Below, in pieces: positions 27,129 through 34,745 of a DNA stretch of 64,000 nucleotides. Numbering within the stretch: position 1 is the first letter of the stretch; every line of letters begins with the position of its first letter. The DNA is taken from positions 248,001 to 312,000 of the forward strand of contig NZ_WPZL01000002.1 in assembly GCF_013031245.1 (NCBI RefSeq). The letters are read 5' to 3'. A model generated the notes under the pieces. It was not told where the DNA came from. It searched no databases and saw only the letters and a program-made list of their open reading frames with translations. The position numbers were made by a program, and so were the translations under genes. Origin of the DNA: Ruegeria lacuscaerulensis (GTDB lineage: Bacteria > Pseudomonadota > Alphaproteobacteria > Rhodobacterales > Rhodobacteraceae).

Positions 27129-28807
27129 TGGCGTTACTTTGGCCAAAGAAACTACCTCGCTCGGTGCTCGATGATGAGCGTCGCAAAGCTGAAGTCCGTG
27201 TCTACAACAGGCTCTCAGAAGTTCTCGACGATGATTTCCATGTTTTTTATTCGAGCCCATGGCTGGGAACTGACAGGTTGGGAAACGAAAAAGATGGTGA
27301 ATGCGACTTTCTGGTTGCGCACCCTGAGCACGGTATCTTGGCCATCGAGGTTAAGGGAGGCAAAGAGATTTCCTTTGATCCAAGTGACGGGCAATGGAGA
27401 AGCAAGGACCATAGAAATTTCGTTCACAAGATTAAAGATCCGGTTGCTCAGGCTCGAAGCGCAAAACACGAGATGCTTACTCGCCTGAATGATGTACCGA
27501 AATGGTCAAAGCGCTTCATTCATGCGGCACATGGTGTGATATTCCCAAGTGCGAGTGTACCTGCAAGCAGTCTTGGGTCTGATCGGCCCGCGCATATTTT
27601 TTGCGGCGCGAGCCAATTCAATCGTGATCTCAGGAGTTGGATTTCGGATCGGCTGAAGGAAGGCAAACGCCCGGCAAATTGTGAACCACTTGGTCATGAC
27701 GGTATCGCCGCATTGAAAAGGCTACTGGCGCACCCATTCACACTCAGTTTCAGGATTGGAGCTGCGCTTGCGGAAGCTGAAGCAGAATTTCGAGTCTTGG
27801 AGCCAACGCAGTACCTTATTTTGGATGCTATCGCTGATATTCCACGCGCTTTGATTAGAGGGGGAGCAGGTACGGGAAAGACTGTGGTTGCGGTCGAGGA
27901 AGCAATCAGGTCAGCGTCCGAAGGAAGGAAAACACTCCTGACTTGTCACAGCCGACCGTTGGCGATGAGCCTCAAACGGAAACTTGGTGGCATCGAAAAT
28001 TTGACTGTTTTAGGATTTCATGCCCTGTGCGGGAAGACATCAAAAAATGCTGGTGTCCCAAAGCCTTTGAATGTTGGTGAGCGGGATTTCTATGAAACCG
28101 AACTACCCAACATGCTTTTTCAGGCTGTCGAGAAAAACCCTGCCTTGAAATGGGACACCATTATTGTAGATGAAGGGCAAGATTTTCGCCCGGACTGGTG
28201 GATTGCAATTGATGCATGCGTCGCGACTGATGGCAGGCTTCGCGTCTTCATGGACAGCAATCAAGAAGTCTATGGCAACGCTGGAATTACTGCTCAAGAC
28301 TTGAGCGTGGTTCCTTTGAGACTGTCTCGAAATCTTCGAAATACCAAGAATATCCATACAGTAGCTACAGTCCACTACACGGGCCCGGATATCATTGCGG
28401 ATGGTCCTGACGGACTTGAAGTTTCGTGGGTCACAGAAGACAACACCAAAACGAAAATGCAGGCGGCTTACAAGGAAATGCGCCGCCTTGTTTTCAACGA
28501 GGAGGTGGCGCCAAGAGACATAGCCGTCCTTTTCAACGGACCATTGGCAAAAGAACAGTTCCTGGGGCTGACCAGCGGCACAAGCATCCCGGTTACTGAC
28601 GCGGAGGAAATGGCTCTTGAAGAGGTAGTTGTCGATACAGTCAGGCGATTCAAGGGCCTCGAACGCTCGGCGATTGTCTTGGTCGTCACAGGTGAAGAAA
28701 TGGAGAGACGAGAGCTTGCCTATGTCGCCTTTACAAGAGCAAGAGCCTTTTTATGCGTAGTTTGCGCCCAAGATGAGGTCCAATGGCTGTCTGGTGGGAT
28801 TGTGTAG
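27128..28807 (+). CDS. NERD nuclease domain fused to SF1 helicase
   Basis: 559 residues. Residues about 20-130 form a NERD domain, with the PD-(D/E)xK-like core GECDFLVAH ... ILAIEVKGG (Asp about 60, Glu-x-Lys about 74-76). A superfamily 1 helicase follows: Walker A RGGAGTGKTVVA (about 248), motif II IIVDEGQDFRP (about 347), motif III VFMDSNQEVYG, motif V VRRFKGLERSAIVLV, motif VI YVAFTRARAF (about 535). It overlaps drmB by TAATG and is the last gene of the operon. It occupies the place where a PLD-type DrmC might be expected in DISARM. It may supply the nuclease activity; this is inference. Confidence 0.88.
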   Translation: MALLWPKKLPRSVLDDERRKAEVRVYNRLSEVLDDDFHVFYSSPWLGTDRLGNEKDGECDFLVAHPEHGILAIEVKGGKEISFDPSDGQWRSKDHRNFVHKIKDPVAQARSAKHEMLTRLNDVPKWSKRFIHAAHGVIFPSASVPASSLGSDRPAHIFCGASQFNRDLRSWISDRLKEGKRPANCEPLGHDGIAALKRLLAHPFTLSFRIGAALAEAEAEFRVLEPTQYLILDAIADIPRALIRGGAGTGKTVVAVEEAIRSASEGRKTLLTCHSRPLAMSLKRKLGGIENLTVLGFHALCGKTSKNAGVPKPLNVGERDFYETELPNMLFQAVEKNPALKWDTIIVDEGQDFRPDWWIAIDACVATDGRLRVFMDSNQEVYGNAGITAQDLSVVPLRLSRNLRNTKNIHTVATVHYTGPDIIADGPDGLEVSWVTEDNTKTKMQAAYKEMRRLVFNEEVAPRDIAVLFNGPLAKEQFLGLTSGTSIPVTDAEEMALEEVVVDTVRRFKGLERSAIVLVVTGEEMERRELAYVAFTRARAFLCVVCAQDEVQWLSGGIV

Positions 28808-28844
28808 CAGAGTAAGAATTTTGTGTTTGGTAGCTATGTTGTTT

Positions 28845-30338
28845 TCAAGCGAGAAGACGTTGCACTGCCTTCGCTATCTGCCAAGCGAGGTAAGGGGGAA
28901 CGGCGTTTCCAACTTGATGATACTGTTTGGTACGGGGGCCACAAAAGAGATAGTTGTCCGGAAACGTCTGGAGACGCGCTGCTTCGCGAACCGTCAATGA
29001 ACGACACTGCATAGGATCATGGTGGATGAAGTAGTGCCCGTCTTTCGAAATATGGCTGGTGACCGTCGTTGAGGGGCGGCCTACCACTTGCGTGCGGAAG
29101 CGGTCAGCAAACTTTCCGCTACTTCGGTTGCGATGCAAAGGTTGGAGGAACTCTGGAAACTCGACAAGTTTGGGAGATTTGCCAAAAGCTCTGCTGAACG
29201 CTGAAGAGAAGAGATATCGGCCGAGGTCACCCGGAATATGGCCGCGTGTTTCGTGCTGTAGCAAGGCCTTGAGGCGATCGTCTGCAAACCAGTCTCGCAA
29301 ATGAAGAGGCATTCTGTTTGACTGTTGCTTTCTGCTGCTGACGCGTAGGAAAGGCATTTCGTTTGCTATTTCGATCGCGCGTGCGGTTTCTCTGACTTCC
29401 ATCGGTACCGCTTCGGAGGATGCGATCGCAGACGCTTGGTCTCTAAGCGCGCTTTGCCAAGCTTCGACCGTGTCGCCTTTGCTCAAGCCGCTTCGCAGAC
29501 TCGGAATGTCGCCGATCGCCTGTTCTACACTCACCGGTGCCTGAGGTTGACCAAGAAGCGGTTCTTCGAGATGCAGTCCCTCTGCCATATCCTTGCGGAT
29601 GCCGACGACGATCACGCGATGGCGTGCTTGAGGTACTCCATGATCTTCTGCTCTGATGAGAAAGTCTCTGGCAGGTGCGCGAGCGCCGTCCTCAGGTGTC
29701 GCCTTTGACAGGGGGATGAGGAAATAACCATCCCCGGCAGCCTCGAGATCGTCCAGAACTCGGCTAAAAATACCACCGCCGTCTACCTTGCTTGAGAGCA
29801 TTCCCTTGACGTTCTCCATGACAAAGGCAGCAGGAAGGAGCTTGTGAAGAATGCGAACATACTCACGGTAGAGGTAGTGCCGGTGGTCGTCCTCAAGGAC
29901 GTAGTTTGCCTTGCCTGAATTTCTGGATCGGCCAGCCAGCGAGTATGCTTGACAGGGGGGACCTCCGATTAGAATTGTATTGCCGTTGTAGGCTTCACGA
30001 GCCTTATCAAGCTCGATCGCAAGTTCCTCGAAGACGCCTTTTTCTCCGAGAACCCTTTGCCTGACCTCGCTATGAGCGTGTTTCCAATTTTCCGGATACA
30101 GCTCGGCCCAGTTTGGTAGAACACATCCGGAATTCAGCGCGTTGTAGTATTCTACCGGGAAATCTGGAAACGATCTCAGAAACGCGCGTAGGCGCAGTGT
30201 CTGGACAGCATGGTCATCCATTTCCACCGAAAGATGGATTTTCATGGGCGTGTCCGTATCGCGACCAGCCCGGGAAAACCCTTCGCCCAGCCCTCCGGGG
30301 CCGGCGAACAAATCTATGATAGCATACTCTTTTGTCAT
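28845..30338 (-). CDS. DNA (cytosine-5-)-methyltransferase, DrmMII-like
   Basis: 497 residues with all main C5-methyltransferase motifs: I DLFAGPGGLGEGF (residues 9-21), IV GGPPCQAYS (catalytic Cys129), VI MENVKGM (Glu175), VIII QARHRVIVVG, IX GRPSTTV, X HQVGNAVPPYLAWQIA. The roughly 170 residues between VIII and IX are the target-recognition region; the site cannot be read from sequence. It is convergent with the helicase operon (37 bases between stops) and divergent from vsr. GAGGGG precedes ATG 30338. In class 2 DISARM the C5 methylase marks self DNA; here it may do that, or be part of a separate Dcm/Vsr unit. Confidence 0.92.
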   Translation of the reverse strand: MTKEYAIIDLFAGPGGLGEGFSRAGRDTDTPMKIHLSVEMDDHAVQTLRLRAFLRSFPDFPVEYYNALNSGCVLPNWAELYPENWKHAHSEVRQRVLGEKGVFEELAIELDKAREAYNGNTILIGGPPCQAYSLAGRSRNSGKANYVLEDDHRHYLYREYVRILHKLLPAAFVMENVKGMLSSKVDGGGIFSRVLDDLEAAGDGYFLIPLSKATPEDGARAPARDFLIRAEDHGVPQARHRVIVVGIRKDMAEGLHLEEPLLGQPQAPVSVEQAIGDIPSLRSGLSKGDTVEAWQSALRDQASAIASSEAVPMEVRETARAIEIANEMPFLRVSSRKQQSNRMPLHLRDWFADDRLKALLQHETRGHIPGDLGRYLFSSAFSRAFGKSPKLVEFPEFLQPLHRNRSSGKFADRFRTQVVGRPSTTVTSHISKDGHYFIHHDPMQCRSLTVREAARLQTFPDNYLFCGPRTKQYHQVGNAVPPYLAWQIAKAVQRLLA

Positions 30339-30423
30339 GCGTATCCCCTCAACAAAGGCCTTGTACCAGGTTTCGCGTGACGCGGAAGCTCGAATTCGTC
30401 GATGAAAGTGTTATGTCGGGTTC

Positions 30424-30870
30424 ATGACGGACATAGTCGACAGTCAAACCAGGTCCCGAATGATGTCAAACATTCGGAGCAGGAACACCAAACCGGAGGT
30501 GAGCCTCAGACAGGCATTGCACCGCGAAGGGTTTCGCTTTCGGGTCAATGCGCGGGGCTTGCCCGGCTCACCGGATATCGTTTTGCCAAAGTGGCAAACA
30601 GTGATCTTCGTACACGGGTGCTTCTGGCACCAGCACCCTGGCTGTTCCAAGGCAACAAAGCCTTCTACCAATGTTGAGTTCTGGACCAAAAAGTTTGAGG
30701 CAAATAGTCGAAGAGATGCGAAGGTGCTTGGGCAGCTACATGGCCTTGGCTGGCGCACGGCGATAGTTTGGGAGTGCGCGGTTAAGCCCCATTTTGGTGA
30801 GGAATTGATTCAGCAGGTTGGGGAGTTCATCCGCGGAGCAGGGGGGCAACATATTGAGTTTGCTGCATAG
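30424..30870 (+). CDS. vsr: Very short patch repair endonuclease (Vsr)
   Basis: 148 residues. All Vsr signatures are present: SRMMSNIRSRNTKPE with the conserved Glu, LPGSPDIVLP with the catalytic Asp, and the zinc/metal-binding FVHGCFWHQHPGC. Vsr nicks at T:G mismatches made when 5-methylcytosine deaminates, and usually accompanies a C5 methyltransferase. Here it is divergent from one, with an 85-base shared promoter region. This is the last gene before the right end of the island. Confidence 0.93.
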   Translation: MTDIVDSQTRSRMMSNIRSRNTKPEVSLRQALHREGFRFRVNARGLPGSPDIVLPKWQTVIFVHGCFWHQHPGCSKATKPSTNVEFWTKKFEANSRRDAKVLGQLHGLGWRTAIVWECAVKPHFGEELIQQVGEFIRGAGGQHIEFAA

Positions 30871-30935
30871 CTGGAGATCCGGATTTTGGAACGATTGTCT
30901 GCAAGATGCTTTGTGTTTTGCAGAAAACCGCCAGT

Positions 30936-30959
30936 CAGGTTCATTGAACCTGCGAGCAA
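30936..30959 (+). repeat. Right subterminal repeat with inner inverted repeat
   Basis: CAGGTTC-ATT-GAACCTG followed by CGAGCAA; 22 of 24 bases match the left copy at 16512-16535, in the same orientation. It lies 64 bases from the right core site, after vsr. Paired position near both ends suggests an arm-type recombination site. Confidence 0.7.
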
Positions 30960-30985
30960 TAGATAAAACTTGAACTTCGGCCGCC

Positions 30986-31024
30986 AAAAAAGCCCTTAAG
31001 GCTTTGACCTTAAGGGCTTTTTTT
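30986..31024. terminator. Strong bidirectional terminator between vsr and tRNA-Asn
   Basis: AAAAAAGCCCTTAAGG (30986-31001) pairs with CCTTAAGGGCTTTTTT (31008-31023), a near-perfect 16-bp stem with a 6-base loop and A/T runs on both sides. It can end vsr transcription on the plus strand and tRNA-Asn transcription on the minus strand. It belongs to the island, so the integrated element supplies a new 3' terminator to the tRNA gene. Confidence 0.88.
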
Positions 31025-31068
31025 GGCTCCGGCGGTAGGGATCGAACCTACGACCAATTGATTAACAG
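31024..31068 (-). repeat. Right attachment site (core) inside tRNA-Asn
   Basis: 45 bases identical to the left site 16374-16418; together they define the element ends. The core runs from the encoded CCA to the 3' side of the anticodon, so recombination here restores a complete tRNA. Confidence 0.9.
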
Positions 31069-31098
31069 TCAACTGCTCTACCGCTGAGCTACGCCGGA
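31024..31098 (-). tRNA. tRNA-Asn (GTT), target of the island
   Basis: 75 bases with CCA encoded. The 5' acceptor strand TCCGGCG pairs with CGCCGGA, the D-arm is AGCTCAGCGGTAGAGC, the anticodon loop is in GACTGTTAATC with anticodon GTT, and the T-arm contains GGTTCGATCC. It is identical to the second copy at 31228-31302. Confidence 0.97.
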
Positions 31099-31227
31099 AC
31101 GGTTCGCGCCATATAGCAACCTGAATCTATGGCGTCCAGAGGAGTCAGGAGAATTTTCGACGAAAAACCCTGTGATGAGATCCGAGCTAAAACACGTTTC
31201 TCAAGGGCAGAATTTATTAGGAAGTTT

Positions 31228-31302
31228 TGGCTCCGGCGGTAGGGATCGAACCTACGACCAATTGATTAACAGTCAACTGCTCTACCGCTGAGCTACGCCG
31301 GA
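31228..31302 (-). tRNA. tRNA-Asn (GTT), second tandem copy
   Basis: The same 75-base sequence as the copy at 31024, separated from it by 129 bases. Having a second intact copy means that integration at the first would be tolerated even if expression of that copy were disturbed. Confidence 0.97.
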
Positions 31303-31379
31303 ACTGAGGGGCGTATAACAACCCGGATTCTTGCCGTCCAGAGGGGAATGTCACGTTTTCGCAAAAAAGTTTCCGAGGG

Positions 31380-32294
31380 TCAGGCCCGTCTTGAAAATCT
31401 CACGTCTACAGACAGTTCCTTATCGGCCAAAACTAGTGATTTCCCTAACAAATCAATCAGATGAGAAAACACGTTCCTTTCAGCCGCAGGCAAAAGGGCT
31501 TTGGGGGTGTCAGTGTAAATTCGCTCGGCCAGAGATCGGGCAGTGCCGGGTTCCTCCTCCAACGCCGCCAGAATCTGTGCCTCGCGTTCCAAGCGGTGAT
31601 TAATTAACCAATCCAGCCGCCCGCCCGGGTCATTGATCGGCGCACCGTGACCTGAGTGAAAAACCGTCCAGTCGCGCGCGCGCAGACGATGGCAAGCCCT
31701 CATGAAGTCGGTCAGGTCGCCGTCAGGAGGAGACACCAGCGAACTTGCCCACCCCATGACATGATCCCCGGTGAAGCAAACATCACTCCAGCCCAACGCG
31801 ATGTGGTTTCCCAAATGGCCCGGGGTGTGGATCACTTCAAGCTGCCAGCCATCTCCATCTATAAGCGCGCCATCTGCTACCTCGGTGTCGGGATAGAAAG
31901 CAGAGTCTATGCCTTCGCCGCCACCCGCAAGGCCGTGCAGGGCCAGTTCGGTCATGATGGCGCTGCGTCCGGCCTCCGGTCCGCCAAAGGCCAGAATCGG
32001 GGCGCCGGTTCGGTCCGCCAGCGGTCTGGCCAGCGGAGAGTGGTCCAGGTGACTGTGGGTGACAATGATATGACTAATGCGCTGACCGGCCTGTATAGCA
32101 TCCAGAATCGCTTGCAGATGCGCGTCGTTTAGAGGGCCAGGGTCGATCACGGCAAGCTCACCAGTGCCCAACAGATAGGTATTGGTCCCGCGATAGGTCA
32201 TCGGCGAAGGGTTCGGAGCCAAAATGCGCCTTAGGCCCGGCTGCAATTCGACGGCTTTACCGGGGATCGGGTTGAAATCGTCAGGCGCCTGCAT
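31380..32294 (-). CDS. MBL-fold metallo-hydrolase (LACTB2/glyoxalase II-like)
   Basis: 304 residues from ATG 32294. The metallo-beta-lactamase metal site is THSHLDHSP (HxHxDH), with further ligands in HTPGHLGNH, FTGDHVMGW and HSGHGAP. The N-terminal NPSPMTYRGTNTYLLG and the C-terminal winged-helix-like region (LAERIYTD) place it with LACTB2-like hydrolases, whose members include RNA endonucleases and thioester hydrolases. The substrate is unknown. A longer start 18 codons upstream overlaps the divergent kinase gene region and is less likely. Confidence 0.85.
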   Translation of the reverse strand: MQAPDDFNPIPGKAVELQPGLRRILAPNPSPMTYRGTNTYLLGTGELAVIDPGPLNDAHLQAILDAIQAGQRISHIIVTHSHLDHSPLARPLADRTGAPILAFGGPEAGRSAIMTELALHGLAGGGEGIDSAFYPDTEVADGALIDGDGWQLEVIHTPGHLGNHIALGWSDVCFTGDHVMGWASSLVSPPDGDLTDFMRACHRLRARDWTVFHSGHGAPINDPGGRLDWLINHRLEREAQILAALEEEPGTARSLAERIYTDTPKALLPAAERNVFSHLIDLLGKSLVLADKELSVDVRFSRRA

Positions 32295-32338
32295 TCTGCA
32301 CTCTTTCTCTTGTCGTAACAGCCCGTTAGGTTTAGCGC

Positions 32339-33658
32339 ATGTCCGCACAATGGCTCAAACCTTATATGCCACGCAGCTTATATGCTCGTTCTGCGTTGAT
32401 TCTGGTTCTGCCAGTGATCGTGCTGCTGTTGGTGGTCGGAGTTGCGTTCCTTCAAAAACACCTGGAAGACGTCACAGCCCAGATGACGCGCGCAGCCTCG
32501 CGTGAGGTGTTGCTGGTAATTGACGTCATGGAAGATGCCGAGACCCAGCAACAGGCAATGGCCGCCGTTCGCCCAGACTTGGCGGCTTTGGAGATGCAGG
32601 TCCGGTTTTTGGGCATCAACGAAGAGCCGGTGCTTGGCACGCGTCGCTGGTATGACTTCATCGCGCCACAGGTGGAAGCCGATCTGCGAGCCCGGTTGCC
32701 GGAATTGGAGGCAGTCGCCCTGCCTAGCGGTCATGAGGCGCGGTTGTATCTAAAGACAAAACTTGGTCTTTTGGAGTTGACCTTTGACCGCCGCCGACTG
32801 TCTCCGACGGCACCGCATCAGTTGATCGTTACGATGTTGTTTTTTGCCGTCGTCATGACCACGATTTCGTTTTTGTATATGCGCAATCAACTGCGTCCAA
32901 TCACTCGGCTGGCCGACGCCGCGCAAGCCTTTGGCCGGGGCAGAGTGGTTCCGTATACACCGGGCGGGGCCATTGAAGTCCGCGCCGCTGGCAGTGCATT
33001 TTTGGATATGCGCGCCCGCATAGAACGGCAGATAGAACAGCGCACGATGATGCTGTCTGGCGTTAGTCATGATTTGCGAACCCCTTTGACACGCTTGAAA
33101 CTGGGGCTTTCGATGCTGCCCGAGGATGAGGCCGCACCTCTGAAGCAGGATGTTGATGAAATGCAGTTGCTGCTGGATGCGTTCCTTGAGTTTTCGCGCG
33201 GGGCAGCCGAAGGATCACCAGAGACCGTCGATCCCGAAGCATTGTTGCGTCAGATCATTAAAGACGCACGCCGGGCCGGGCATGAGGTCAGCCTGACCTC
33301 AGTCGAAGGCGAAGGGACTGTCACATTGCGCCCTACGGCCATACGACGTGCTGTCGAAAACCTGATCGGAAATGCTGTCCGATATGGCGACCGGGCGGAT
33401 GTCAGCCTTTCCATCAAACCAAAATCTCTTCGCATTCGTGTTGAAGATGATGGTCCGGGAATTCCGATTGAACAGCGCACAGAGGCAGTCAAACCCTTTT
33501 CGCGTCTTGATCCGGCGCGAAATCAGAACCAGGGCAGCGGGGTTGGGCTTGGCCTTGCGATCGTTGCCGATATCGCCCGCGTGCATGGCGGAACGTTGCG
33601 GTTGAGCGAAAGCCAAAATCTGGGAGGCCTGTGTGCGGATATTGTCATCGGGCGCTAA
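32339..33658 (+). CDS. EnvZ-like sensor histidine kinase
   Basis: 439 residues. The first transmembrane helix (ALILVLPVIVLLLVVGVAF) starts near residue 19, followed by a periplasmic domain of about 120 residues, a second helix near residues 164-182, a HAMP linker, the HisKA motif GVSHDLRTPLTRLKL (His about 244), and the ATPase with N box ENLIGNAVRYG, G1 EDDGPGIP and G2 GSGVGLGLAIV. The architecture is that of EnvZ, an inner-membrane kinase partnered by an OmpR-like regulator. No response-regulator gene adjoins it in this window, and the stimulus is unknown. It is divergent from the MBL hydrolase. Confidence 0.92.
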   Translation: MSAQWLKPYMPRSLYARSALILVLPVIVLLLVVGVAFLQKHLEDVTAQMTRAASREVLLVIDVMEDAETQQQAMAAVRPDLAALEMQVRFLGINEEPVLGTRRWYDFIAPQVEADLRARLPELEAVALPSGHEARLYLKTKLGLLELTFDRRRLSPTAPHQLIVTMLFFAVVMTTISFLYMRNQLRPITRLADAAQAFGRGRVVPYTPGGAIEVRAAGSAFLDMRARIERQIEQRTMMLSGVSHDLRTPLTRLKLGLSMLPEDEAAPLKQDVDEMQLLLDAFLEFSRGAAEGSPETVDPEALLRQIIKDARRAGHEVSLTSVEGEGTVTLRPTAIRRAVENLIGNAVRYGDRADVSLSIKPKSLRIRVEDDGPGIPIEQRTEAVKPFSRLDPARNQNQGSGVGLGLAIVADIARVHGGTLRLSESQNLGGLCADIVIGR

Positions 33659-33726
33659 GTCCGCTGAACAGGAAGTCCGTTTGTTGAGGAATGGTTGGAC
33701 CGCGTGGTTTGGAACGTTTTTTCTGT

Positions 33727-34392
33727 TCAGAATTTCCAGCCGAACACATCGATTTCCTTTTCGAAAATCTTAGCCACGGTGTCGCGCAGATCGTCATCGT
33801 AGTATTTGCGGTAGTCAATCTTCTTCTTCCCACGACTGGCCGTCTTTAGGCGGGGTAGCTCGGTGTTTTCAATTCCTAGCTTGTTGCAGATATGCGCGTA
33901 GTCCTCGGTTAGGTTATCGTAGCGGATATAGTCATCCATAGCTGGCTTACCGTCCACGAAATAGATATGCGTGTCTATCCCGATCCGGTATCTGCCGCTG
34001 TTGCTATCTGGTTGCAGAAATTTTCTGAATTCGGCAAAAATTTCATTTTCCGGCCGCGAAGCCAAGTCCCGGTCGCGAAAATGAAAGAAGGACACAACCT
34101 TGTCCCAGGGGTTCCGAATATTGCAGAACTTGGTGTAGCTGTTCCAAATCTCGGGCGGAAGCTGGCTTTTTACCTGGGTAGAAGGGATGTGGTTGTACCA
34201 CTTATTCGTCTCTCCCGCATTTGCTCCGCGCGCAGCAACGATACCGTATTCGGTTTCTATTTGATCGAATCGGCCTTCCGGCAATTCCATGCCCGGTGGC
34301 AGGCAATACTTCTGTAGCGCGGCCTCCATCGACGTACCTGCAGTCTTTGCGGTTTTGATGTAGATGAATTTCTTGGAATGAGAGACGAGCAT
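33727..34392 (-). CDS. Sulfotransferase-family protein
   Basis: 221 residues. The N-terminal YIKTAKTAGTSMEAAL is the 5'-phosphosulfate-binding loop of PAPS-dependent sulfotransferases, and FCNIRNPWDKVVSFFHFR is the 3'-phosphate-binding motif. The acceptor is unknown; bacterial members of this type often sulfate surface polysaccharides or small molecules. The gene is more AT-rich than its neighbours and has no operon partner, which suggests lateral acquisition. It is convergent with the sensor kinase gene. Confidence 0.8.
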   Translation of the reverse strand: MLVSHSKKFIYIKTAKTAGTSMEAALQKYCLPPGMELPEGRFDQIETEYGIVAARGANAGETNKWYNHIPSTQVKSQLPPEIWNSYTKFCNIRNPWDKVVSFFHFRDRDLASRPENEIFAEFRKFLQPDSNSGRYRIGIDTHIYFVDGKPAMDDYIRYDNLTEDYAHICNKLGIENTELPRLKTASRGKKKIDYRKYYDDDLRDTVAKIFEKEIDVFGWKF

Positions 34393-34745
34393 TTTTGTTG
34401 TGTTTTTTTCGCTTTGCCAATGGGAGGTTATGTCTTTTTAACCTTCAGACGATACCGAGCCTAATCCGAAACCTCAAGCTGCAAAGCGACCTGAAGGGAT
34501 AGCTGGAAAGCTGATCTGAAGTCGCCAGTAAATGAAAATTGGCAGGTCTGCAGGAACTCAAACTTCCTGCAAAAGCTTTTTGGCGTTCTTTGCTGATCAA
34601 ATTAAGAAAGCCGCGCCCAGCGCATTTTATTAGGGCGAGTCTTGGCATCGAGTCCGGTGTCACCTTCGCCCAGGGCGGTATATTGCGCCTTGGCAAGAGC
34701 GAGCATTTGGGCAGGATGCCATAATCGATCACTGGCAAGCTGAAA
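34393..34745. other. 353-base stretch without a convincing gene
   Basis: Short overlapping open frames occur on both strands, but none has a ribosome site or family signature. The base composition resembles the adjacent sulfotransferase gene. It may include remnants of an acquired segment; I see no repeat or RNA gene in it. Confidence 0.4.

Larger units (their letters stand above)
16374..31023. mobile_element. 14.65-kb integrative genomic island in tRNA-Asn, carrying a DISARM-like defence cassette
   Basis: The left end is a 45-bp copy of the 3' half of tRNA-Asn (16374-16418); an identical copy lies inside the intact tRNA-Asn at the right end (31024-31068). A tyrosine recombinase with excisionase-like genes sits just inside the left end. 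Base composition and codon use inside are visibly more AT-rich than in the flanking core genes. Layout: integrase module (16619-18363), two small unknown genes (18794-19673), helicase/DrmA/DrmB/NERD operon (20208-28807), C5 methyltransferase and Vsr (28845-30870). No replication, conjugation or phage structural genes were seen, so it is probably mobilised by integrase alone or by helpers. Confidence 0.9.

Noticed and set aside
34445..34738. Minus-strand open frame of 97 codons after the sulfotransferase
   Set aside because: It overlaps other frames, lacks a ribosome site and resembles no family I know.
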